DNA of 33,472 bases, from NCBI GenBank assembly GCA_903920005.1, contig CAIXKI010000222.1:1-33472 (forward strand), read 5' to 3'. This DNA comes from an uncultured delta proteobacterium (GTDB taxonomy: Bacteria > Bdellovibrionota_C > UBA2361 > OMII01). Shown piece by piece: positions 6,514 to 13,091 of this stretch (within the stretch, counting starts at the first letter, position 1; every line of letters starts with the position of its first letter). The notes under the pieces are model-generated. The model did not search any database. It saw nothing but the letters and a program-made list of their open reading frames with translations, and was not told the origin of the DNA. The translations under genes and the position numbers were made by a program.

Positions 6514-7743
6514 TCAAGACAAGCGGTCGTGAACCAACCGGCCCTCAAGGGCCTGAAATACCTCGTCCTCTGAGGCAAAATCCTTATTTCCGACCTCAAA
6601 TGTCATCGAGAACCGCAAACATGGCCCCGCTTCCTCCCAGGGAACAGTGATGAGCCCATATCGGCTTATGAGAAGGTCCGCCATCGCCTGCGCGGTCGCG
6701 CATTGCACGCCACGAAACTCCTTTGGCACATCCACATACAGGTAGAAGGTGCCAGGCGAAGGGCGCGCTGGAATACCAGCCTTATTCAAGATCTCGGCAA
6801 CACGCTTTAATCGTCGACCGTATTTCTCCTTATTATCTCGGAGAAACTTTTCACACCCATCGAGGGCGTGAATGCCAGCTTTTTGAATGGCGATAAACTG
6901 CCCGTTATCGGTGTTATCTTTGATAAGCGCAAACGCCTTGACCAATGCGGCCCCACCGGCAACGAAGCCAAGTCGGTATCCCTGCATATTGTAACTCTTC
7001 GAGAGCGAATAGAGCTCAAGGGTTACTTCCTTTCCACCTTCAATGTGCAGAGGCGATATGAATTTTCCTTCGAATACAAAGTCGGCGTAGGCGGCATCTT
7101 GGACGATCAAGAATGAGTATTGATGCGCAAGCTCGACCATGTGAGCAAAGAACTCCTGCGTCGCGACACCACCCGTGGGATTGTTCGGATAATTAAGGAG
7201 TACAAGCTTGGGCCGCTCGCGCTTCACGAGCTGCTCGAAATCATCCATGTTTGGAAGAAAATTGTGGCGAGATTCAAGGGGCACTGAGATCATCCGAGCA
7301 CCGAGCCACTCGGCGACGCGAGGGAGTACCGGATAGCCAGGAGCCGTCGCGATGACCGCGTCCCCCGGGTTTACAAACGCGAGCGGAATCTGAGCGAGCG
7401 CGGTCTTCGTCCCCACGCAGTGCATAATCTCAGTCTTAGGGTCGAGCGTTAAGCCAAAATCTCGGGCCAAATATCGCGCTGCGGCCTCCTGGAATTCAAG
7501 AATCCCGTTACACGGATAGATCCGGTTCTCCTTGCGCTGAGACTCCTCAAAGAGCGTCTCCATGATGGAGCGGTCCGGGGTCTCTTCCGGCTCTCCCACC
7601 CCCATGTCGATGACTTTTACAGCGGGATTTTTAGCTATAAAGTCCTGCTTAGCGTTATTAATCAGCGTAAACTTGAAGGTCTGTTTCACCTTCCCAAATT
7701 GCTCGCCCCCGATGCGGTCGGCGAATAGTTTCTGAACGTCCAT
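6514..7743 (-). CDS. dapL: LL-diaminopimelate aminotransferase
   Basis: DapL is a PLP enzyme that converts tetrahydrodipicolinate directly to LL-diaminopimelate with glutamate as donor, for lysine and peptidoglycan synthesis. The 409-residue protein has the family opening VIDMGVGEPEETPD (44-57), NRIYPCNGILEFQEAAARYL (73-92), VLLNYPNNPTGG (181-192), the PLP-contact DAAYADF (216-222) and the Schiff-base lysine Lys249 in SLSKSYNMQGYRLGF. The ATG has an AGGG Shine-Dalgarno. It stands divergent from the omega-amidase gene, with two inverted repeats between them. General class I/II aminotransferases share the fold, but the start and the GYRLGF region favour DapL. Confidence 0.88.
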   Translation of the reverse strand: MDVQKLFADRIGGEQFGKVKQTFKFTLINNAKQDFIAKNPAVKVIDMGVGEPEETPDRSIMETLFEESQRKENRIYPCNGILEFQEAAARYLARDFGLTLDPKTEIMHCVGTKTALAQIPLAFVNPGDAVIATAPGYPVLPRVAEWLGARMISVPLESRHNFLPNMDDFEQLVKRERPKLVLLNYPNNPTGGVATQEFFAHMVELAHQYSFLIVQDAAYADFVFEGKFISPLHIEGGKEVTLELYSLSKSYNMQGYRLGFVAGGAALVKAFALIKDNTDNGQFIAIQKAGIHALDGCEKFLRDNKEKYGRRLKRVAEILNKAGIPARPSPGTFYLYVDVPKEFRGVQCATAQAMADLLISRYGLITVPWEEAGPCLRFSMTFEVGNKDFASEDEVFQALEGRLVHDRLS

Positions 7744-7784
7744 AGAGTCCCTTCGTACGATTCCAGTGGCTTCCGCACTTTACC

Positions 7785-7812
7785 ATCGAAGGAAGTAAAA
7801 GTATCCTTCGAT
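7785..7812. promoter_or_regulatory. Inverted repeat in the dapL leader
   Basis: A perfect 8-base inverted repeat (7785-7792 ATCGAAGG, 7805-7812 CCTTCGAT) with a 12-base AT-rich spacer lies 42 bases upstream of dapL. It is suitable as a dimeric regulator site or a leader hairpin. The binding factor is unknown. Confidence 0.35.
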
Positions 7813-7844
7813 AACCCCCTTTGGAGGCCTCAACACCTTATATC

Positions 7845-7890
7845 GTTGGGCCCCAACCCGCAAACAAACTGGGGGCTTTTAGGGCCCAAC
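7845..7890 (+). promoter_or_regulatory. Inverted repeat just before the omega-amidase start
   Basis: GTTGGGCCC (7845-7853) and its exact complement GGGCCCAAC (7882-7890) flank a 28-base spacer, ending 7 bases before the ATG at 7898. In RNA this would enclose the translation start region. There is no conventional Shine-Dalgarno at the usual distance, so the hairpin may influence initiation. This is an inference. Confidence 0.4.
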
Positions 7891-7897
7891 ATTCCCC

Positions 7898-8674
7898 ATG
7901 AAGATAGCGCTCATCCAAACCGACATTGCCTGGAACGACCCAGCGACAAACGTCCAGTCGTGCGCGCGACTCGCTACGGAGGCCATCGCTCAGGGAGCCG
8001 AGCTCCTTATATATCCAGAGATGTTCACCTCAGGTTTTTCTCTACCCGTTGGCGAGATAGCAGAAAATAGCGCTGATGCCGGTCGAGAGCTTCTGCGAGC
8101 AACCGCTCGACAGCATACGGTTTATACTATTGGATCGCTCCCTGAGGTAGGCGCCCAGGGAGAACTCTTCAACACCGCATACCTGTACCGACCGGACGGC
8201 ACCCACGAGAGCTATCGCAAGCTTCACCTCTTCTCATACGGAGAAGAGACTTCACGATATACAGCGGGGGAGAGAACGCTCACGATTAAAATTGGCGGTC
8301 TCCGTTGCACCCTCTTCATCTGCTACGATCTCCGCTTTCCGCTCCCTTTCCACCAGAGGGCAGAGGAGACGGACCTCTTTATTGTCGTCGCGAACTGGCC
8401 CGCCACCCGACGGGAGCATTGGCTTACCCTCCTTAAAGCTCGCGCTATTGAGAATCAAGCATACGTCGCGGGCGTTAATCGCGTTGGGGAAGGTGGCGGA
8501 CTTTATTACAGTGGCGACTCAATCCTGTTTGCCCCGGACGGCTCAGCGCTCACGGAGATATCAAGCACGCAAACGATCCTGACCGCGAACGTCGATGCCG
8601 GCCGCGTCGCGGCATGGAGAGAGAATTTTCCCGCCGTTCGTGATCGGCGCAAAGCATTATACCAATCGATGTAG
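7898..8674 (+). CDS. Carbon-nitrogen hydrolase, YafV/omega-amidase type
   Basis: This is a nitrilase-superfamily amidase. Its closest characterised type hydrolyses omega-amides such as alpha-ketoglutaramate and alpha-ketosuccinamate left by methionine-salvage transamination. The 258-residue protein shows the full Glu-Lys-Cys triad: Glu41 in LIYPEMFTSGFS, Lys108 in SYRKLHLFSYGEE and Cys142 in FICYDLRFP. EMFTSGF, LFSYGEE and ICYDLRFP are the patterns of the YafV branch. It is soluble, with no signal peptide. It begins a three-gene plus-strand unit (11-base gap to the next gene), although the next two genes encode exported proteins and no pathway link is evident. Other small amides are possible substrates. 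Confidence 0.85.
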   Translation: MKIALIQTDIAWNDPATNVQSCARLATEAIAQGAELLIYPEMFTSGFSLPVGEIAENSADAGRELLRATARQHTVYTIGSLPEVGAQGELFNTAYLYRPDGTHESYRKLHLFSYGEETSRYTAGERTLTIKIGGLRCTLFICYDLRFPLPFHQRAEETDLFIVVANWPATRREHWLTLLKARAIENQAYVAGVNRVGEGGGLYYSGDSILFAPDGSALTEISSTQTILTANVDAGRVAAWRENFPAVRDRRKALYQSM

Positions 8675-8685
8675 GAGTAGCGAGG

Positions 8686-9735
8686 ATGAATACCGCGGTA
8701 CATGAAAGAACTCCCTCGCCACCCCTACCATTGAAGGTGAAGCTAGGGCTCGCGGTGTTCGGTATACTGTTCGCGCTCGTTGTAAGTGTTATCGCGCTTC
8801 AATTCATCTCCCTGTCCCCGAAAGGCACTGAATTCGCGTCTCTTGCGGACCTTCGAAAAGCAATGACGGATGAAGATGCGCCAGCGGAAAAAAATCCAGA
8901 AAGCGAAAACTCTAAAGCGTCCCTGCGCGCGTTGGTACGCTCGAACTCCGACGACAAGATCATCTACACCTTAAAACCTAACCTCGACATCACCTTCATG
9001 CGAGCCAATGTCAAAACGAATTCGTGTGGAATGCGTTCTCCCGAGCGCCCAATCGCGAAGCCAAAAGACACATACCGCATCGCGCTGATTGGAGATTCAT
9101 TCGCTTTTGGATGGGGGGTTGAACAGAACGAATCGTTCGCGCACGTATTAGAGGACACCCTCAATCGCCTTGCTCCGAAAGGGCGCAAGGTTGAGGTCTT
9201 GAATTTCGGCGTTCCCGGATATTCAACCTTCCAGGAGGTCGCGCTCTTTGAAGAGATCGGACTCGATTTCGATCCCGACGCGGTGCTCGTCTATTTCGTG
9301 CAGAATGATTTCGGGCTTCCCTTCTTCATCAGAGACATTAATGGGAACGGGGGGATACTATCTTCACTTAAATTTGTTGAGCTTGGGAAAAAGCTGCTCA
9401 ATCCAGACGAAATGAATCACAAGATATGGCAGATGGGGCTCGATCCGAACCGCGCGCTCTCACGACTCGCCACGGTTGCCAGCGAGCGAGGTATAAAACC
9501 CTTCATCGCTATCAATCCATCACGCTCGCTTAAAAAGGATCAGTCCCGTCTGTACGTTCTGAAAGAGAGGAAAATCACAATTATTCCTCTGCAAGATCCC
9601 CTTAAGGAGTACCAAACGCGACATGAGATAACCAACGAGCAGCTCGTACTTTCATTCGACCCTCATCCTAGCCCTTTACGACACAAGATATTGGGCTCTA
9701 TTCTATCCCCATACTTTATGCAGGACATTCAGTAA
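8686..9735 (+). CDS. Membrane-anchored SGNH/GDSL-like hydrolase
   Basis: This is a 349-residue protein with an N-terminal membrane segment (about 17-43, from LKVKLGLAVFGILFALVV), then an acidic/serine linker (60-90) and a periplasmic catalytic domain. The nucleophile block is IGDSFAFGWGVEQNESF (135-151, Ser138). It is followed by VLNFGVPGYSTFQEVALFEE, VLVYFVQND, and the terminal FDPHPSPLRH (324-333) carrying the Asp/His dyad. This pattern matches SGNH hydrolases related to polysaccharide O-acetyl modification enzymes and esterases. The start has TAGGAG upstream, overlapping the stop of the preceding gene. The stop overlaps the next ATG by one base (TAATG), so the two are translationally coupled. 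Substrate unknown. Confidence 0.75.
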   Translation: MNTAVHERTPSPPLPLKVKLGLAVFGILFALVVSVIALQFISLSPKGTEFASLADLRKAMTDEDAPAEKNPESENSKASLRALVRSNSDDKIIYTLKPNLDITFMRANVKTNSCGMRSPERPIAKPKDTYRIALIGDSFAFGWGVEQNESFAHVLEDTLNRLAPKGRKVEVLNFGVPGYSTFQEVALFEEIGLDFDPDAVLVYFVQNDFGLPFFIRDINGNGGILSSLKFVELGKKLLNPDEMNHKIWQMGLDPNRALSRLATVASERGIKPFIAINPSRSLKKDQSRLYVLKERKITIIPLQDPLKEYQTRHEITNEQLVLSFDPHPSPLRHKILGSILSPYFMQDIQ

Positions 9736-10841
9736 TGGTCAAAATGGCTTGGATACGACGATTCTCTCTTCTCGCATTCTCGCTTCTCGCCATCGACGCG
9801 GCGTCAGCGACACCCGTGCCCTCTCAAGGCTCGATGAAGGGCGTAGACTTCTCAAACGCTCTTGGACTTCCCGAGATCAAGGTGGAGATGGCGGAGTCTC
9901 GATTAAAGCTCAGTCCGTCACCTGAAGCATTGAACGACGTTATCATCGCTCTTGAAGAGTTACTCAATTCGAAATGCATGACGAAGCTCCCGCAAACGCT
10001 TACCTACCCGGGCAATCCCTCCGATCCGATCTGCATCGCTCGAATGCAGCGAATTCTGGAACTCAATCCTGGCAATCCCGTGGGGTTGTGCGTTCGAGAC
10101 GGTATCACCGCTCAAAGCTGCGTTGATGCCTATCAGAATCAGCAGCTCTCGGTCTTCTACCCTAGCTCTTCAATTGAGGGATTGGATCCAGCTCTGAAGG
10201 TGGGCCTCTCCGCTGCGGACACCGCGCGTATCACAGGCTTTGAGACAAGTCTCGCGGAAATTAACCAACGGTATCAATCAGCAGTAGCGGATGCTGACAA
10301 GAAAAAGTGCCTCGATGACGCGACACTCGTGTACGAACAAGCGCTTTCAGTCGCTTGTCGTGTCACCTCCGTAAAACTTACTCCAAAAACCTCAACGGGG
10401 GCCTCAAACGAGGACCTCGAGATAACTCAGACTCGCGAACGACTCTTACAAGTTCCACCAGCTATTCGCGGAGACTATCAACGAGAGATGACGCAAAAGG
10501 TTCTGAAAGAATTGGAGTCAGCTAACGTAAGCACAGAGCGACGTGGTGTATTGCAAACGCTCCTTCAGGTGATCGATGCCCCAGACGCCCCAGTGCCGCA
10601 GCAAGCCACCGAGACGGTACGCACACGCATCGTGTTAGCAAAGTGCAATGAGTTTATGGAGTTGGCGAAGAAAGCCACTGCGGATCTCCCAAATCCGGTC
10701 TGTTACCGGGAGGGATGGTATTCTCCTCAGTGTATTCAGGCCCTCAAACGTTGGAGAGTTATGAAACAGCAGGAGGAGATAAAGGGTAGAGTAAAAACCA
10801 CTCCGGGCGCTGCTCCCTCATCATCCACGTATCGATTTTAG
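9735..10841 (+). CDS. Secreted protein with duplicated C-x-R-[DE]-G-x5-C motif, function unknown
   Basis: This is a 368-residue protein with a Sec signal peptide (residues 1-26, cleavage near ASA-TP). The mature protein has nine cysteines. Two segments repeat one pattern: CVRDGITAQSC (119-129) and CYREGWYSPQC (323-333), both C-x-R-[DE]-G-x5-C and followed by [VI]-x-A. Each is preceded by a KC and an NP..C arrangement (Cys81/Cys100 and Cys304), suggesting two similar disulfide-linked modules flanking a helical middle (about 160-290). No family is recognised. Start codon ATG overlaps the stop of the SGNH gene by one base, implying coupled expression and perhaps a shared envelope role. It ends convergent with the CYTH gene, overlapping by four bases. 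Confidence 0.7.
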   Translation: MVKMAWIRRFSLLAFSLLAIDAASATPVPSQGSMKGVDFSNALGLPEIKVEMAESRLKLSPSPEALNDVIIALEELLNSKCMTKLPQTLTYPGNPSDPICIARMQRILELNPGNPVGLCVRDGITAQSCVDAYQNQQLSVFYPSSSIEGLDPALKVGLSAADTARITGFETSLAEINQRYQSAVADADKKKCLDDATLVYEQALSVACRVTSVKLTPKTSTGASNEDLEITQTRERLLQVPPAIRGDYQREMTQKVLKELESANVSTERRGVLQTLLQVIDAPDAPVPQQATETVRTRIVLAKCNEFMELAKKATADLPNPVCYREGWYSPQCIQALKRWRVMKQQEEIKGRVKTTPGAAPSSSTYRF

Positions 10842-11353
10842 AGAGCGGGTACTGCCTTAGCGAGGATTCGATTCTTGAAGGAGCTATCTTCAGTAACCTC
10901 TTGACCAAGCCACGCGGGAGGAGAGAACCGCTCAGCATCTCGAAGTGATAAAAACTCGACTTCCCCTATGACGAGCCCCTTGCGATGCCCCTGATACACA
11001 TCAATTTCAACGATATGCCCACCACATGGAACACAGTATCGCAACTTCTCAATACGATGCCCTAACGTCTTGTCCCAGAGCGACGAGAATTCCTCAGAAG
11101 AGATCTCTTTTTCACTCTCCGAACGAACGATTCCTCCCCTACTCTTTGTGGTCAGATAAAACTTATCATTACACTCTCTGACACGGACCTCAGACCCGTC
11201 AGCCGCGTCCTCAAGATATCCCTGGCGAATGAATTTCGGAGTAATCGATGAGAGATCCGGAAGACTATCGACGATCCATTTTCGCTCGATCTCGAGCGGA
11301 GTGATCGTTGTGGATATTTGGGGACTTTCTTTCAAGGAGGCTTGTTTCACCAT
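10838..11353 (-). CDS. CYTH domain protein (triphosphate tunnel metalloenzyme family)
   Basis: The family includes adenylate cyclase 2, thiamine triphosphatase and bacterial inorganic triphosphatases, which bind triphosphates and divalent metal in a beta-tunnel. The 171-residue protein has the diagnostic EIERKW (21-26), followed by the alternating charged strands EVRVRE, FYLTTKSRG, SEKEIS, IEKLRYCV, VEIDVY and GLVIGEVEFL. A family-typical end follows with LGQEVTEDSSFKNRILA. It is a stand-alone CYTH protein with no CHAD domain. Inorganic triphosphatase activity is the most usual role for short bacterial members, but the substrate is not determined here. The gene is convergent with and overlaps the preceding plus-strand gene by four bases. 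Confidence 0.88.
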   Translation of the reverse strand: MVKQASLKESPQISTTITPLEIERKWIVDSLPDLSSITPKFIRQGYLEDAADGSEVRVRECNDKFYLTTKSRGGIVRSESEKEISSEEFSSLWDKTLGHRIEKLRYCVPCGGHIVEIDVYQGHRKGLVIGEVEFLSLRDAERFSPPAWLGQEVTEDSSFKNRILAKAVPAL

Positions 11354-11655
11354 AAACTCCGCGGCGCAACGAGTCGACGTGCTACGAGAGTGTAAAGCGA
11401 ACTGCAGGGGTAAGCCAGCGGCGCCACAGAACCTCTCAAGTCACTGATAGCACAGCTCTTTATGCCCCTGTTCGGCACAACACCTCCAACAACAAGGAAC
11501 ACAGAGCTTCTAGGATGATAGTGATCTTCTGGTTTTGCTCACGGCGGTTCCGATATTTTTAGAGCAAAGGGAACGAAGCACCACAGATTATTCGCAACCT
11601 TTCACGTACCGCACCGATACATCCCTACCAGTATACTTTTAAAAAATGGATACCT
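11354..11655. other. Intergenic stretch between CYTH and pilin-like genes
   Basis: About 300 bases between divergent genes, with no supported open frame. A TATACT box at 11632-11637 lies 19 bases upstream of the pilin-like start, but no matching -35 was found at the right distance. No RNA gene or repeat is seen. Confidence 0.4.
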
Positions 11656-12033
11656 ATGGAAAAGAGAGCCGTGCGTTACTCACGCGGATTCACCCTTATC
11701 GAGCTCCTTGTGGTGATGGGGATTGTGAGCGCGCTCATCGCCGTCGCGCTGCCAAAATATAGCGCCTACCGTGCCAACGCCTTCGACTCTCGAGCTGAGA
11801 TGGATCTTCGATCCGTCGCGATGGCGGAAGAGGCTTATTTTCTCGATCAGGAGAAATATCTCTCGTGCTCTGGCGCAGCCTGTTCTCAACTTCCTGGCAT
11901 TCAGAAGCTCTCCGCCGGCGTGGTTCTCTCTGTTTCCGCGACAGACACCGGATTCAAGGGCACCTCGTCTCATCCGAAAGGATCGGGTAAAACTTTTGTA
12001 TGGGATTCATCCGAGGGCGGCATGACACAATAA
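11656..12033 (+). CDS. Type IV pilin-like / pseudopilin protein
   Basis: This is a 125-residue protein with a canonical prepilin leader. The type III signal RG|FTLIELLVVMGIVSALIAVALP has PilD-type cleavage after Gly11, Phe12 as methylated residue 1 and Glu16 as the conserved Glu5 of the mature protein. A short globular domain follows with a closely spaced cysteine pair (CSGAAC), as in minor pilins and GspH/PilE-like proteins. The size is short for a major pilin but usual for a minor pilin or pseudopilin. No other pilus or type II secretion gene lies nearby, so it is an orphan. It ends 25 bases from oleD in convergent orientation, without room for its own terminator. Confidence 0.85.
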   Translation: MEKRAVRYSRGFTLIELLVVMGIVSALIAVALPKYSAYRANAFDSRAEMDLRSVAMAEEAYFLDQEKYLSCSGAACSQLPGIQKLSAGVVLSVSATDTGFKGTSSHPKGSGKTFVWDSSEGGMTQ

Positions 12034-12058
12034 GGAAGAGCCCAGTAGCGCGCGAGGG

Positions 12059-13087
12059 TTATTGATTGCCGGCGACCTCGCCGGCCGTACCGCTAAAGGT
12101 CCTTCGCAATGCCTCCGCAATCGAGCACGAGGGTTGATATCCGAGGTCTTCTTTCGCCTTCGTGATATTGAAATAATGATCCGTCGCCATCTCAGACACG
12201 AGAAATCTGGTTAAAAGAGGTGTTGTCTTGATGCCGATACACGAGAGCGCTCTTGAAATCAGCTCCATCGAAGCCGCCAAACCATGCGCGACCTTTGCTG
12301 AAATAGACCGCTTAACCTTGGGCAACCCGTGTGCCGCCAAAACCTCATCGATCCAGCCCCATAAGCTAACTGGCTCTCCCTGGCTAATGAAGTACGCTCT
12401 TCCTCCGACCTTCTGTGGATTTGCCTCAAGAACTTCCATCGCTAAAATGTGCGCTCGCACGCAATCATCGATGAAGCAGAGATCAACCAGGTTGCCTCCC
12501 TTACCGATCCTCGTAAGCCTTCCCGCTCGGGCTCGTTCGAGCACCGTAGGAATCAGGTTCGTATCGTTTGGTCCCCAAATAAGATGGGGGCGCAAAGAGA
12601 CGGTCCGAAGTTCGCCCTGCCCATTCGCCGACAACACCTCTTGCTCGGCCTGCGCTTTAGTTTGTGGATAAAACGCGTCGAAGCGCTTCGGATATGGATA
12701 ACTTTCATCAACGTTTTTTAGGTCAGTGCCATCGTGAATCACACTCGGCGAACTCGTAAAAACAAGCCCCTTCACGCCGTTGTCTCTACACGCGTAAAGG
12801 ATATTACGAGTTCCGATAACGTTCGTCGCGAAGAAGCTCTCCCAATCTCCCCACATATCGACCTTGGCGGCGGTGTGAAACACGCCATCGCACCCTTTGA
12901 ATAGGTGCCCCCACGTCGCGGGGTCCGATCCGATATCGACCTGTTTACTAACGATTCCGAGGGATTCAAGTTCAGGATAAAAACTTCGAGAGAGGCTTAT
13001 GACGTCATGCCCCTGCTGTCTGAGAGTTATAGCGAGCGCCTTACCGACAAAGCCCCCGCCACCTGTGACGATATAACGCTTGCCCAT
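12059..13087 (-). CDS. oleD: OleD, NADP-dependent 2-alkyl-3-keto acid reductase
   Basis: OleD reduces the 2-alkyl-3-ketoacid made by OleA to a 2-alkyl-3-hydroxyacid, step two of long-chain olefin synthesis. The 342-residue protein is an extended short-chain dehydrogenase of the 3-beta-HSD type. It has a VTGGGGFVGKALA cofactor loop (7-19), FTSSPSVIHDG, and the YxxxK pair Tyr140/Lys144 in FYPQTKAQAE. It continues with LRPHLIWGPNDTNL, YFISQGEPVSLWGWI and a C-terminal YFNITKAKEDLGYQP. The frame is open to 13174, but ATG 13085-13087 begins just before the cofactor loop and lies four bases after the oleBC stop, indicating coupling. The last residues (GEVAGNQ) are encoded by a palindromic repeat found elsewhere in the window. 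Confidence 0.92.
   Translation of the reverse strand: MGKRYIVTGGGGFVGKALAITLRQQGHDVISLSRSFYPELESLGIVSKQVDIGSDPATWGHLFKGCDGVFHTAAKVDMWGDWESFFATNVIGTRNILYACRDNGVKGLVFTSSPSVIHDGTDLKNVDESYPYPKRFDAFYPQTKAQAEQEVLSANGQGELRTVSLRPHLIWGPNDTNLIPTVLERARAGRLTRIGKGGNLVDLCFIDDCVRAHILAMEVLEANPQKVGGRAYFISQGEPVSLWGWIDEVLAAHGLPKVKRSISAKVAHGLAASMELISRALSCIGIKTTPLLTRFLVSEMATDHYFNITKAKEDLGYQPSCSIAEALRRTFSGTAGEVAGNQ
12068..12087. repeat. Palindromic repeat embedded in the 3' end of oleD
   Basis: This 20-mer matches the repeat core at 3841-3860 at 19 of 20 positions. It forms a perfect 8-base-arm hairpin (GCCGGCGA/TCGCCGGC). It encodes part of the OleD C-terminal tail and lies in the 50 bases where oleD and the pilin-like gene converge, so it may act as a transcript-end hairpin for both. 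Confidence 0.55.
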
Positions 13088-13091
13088 ACCC

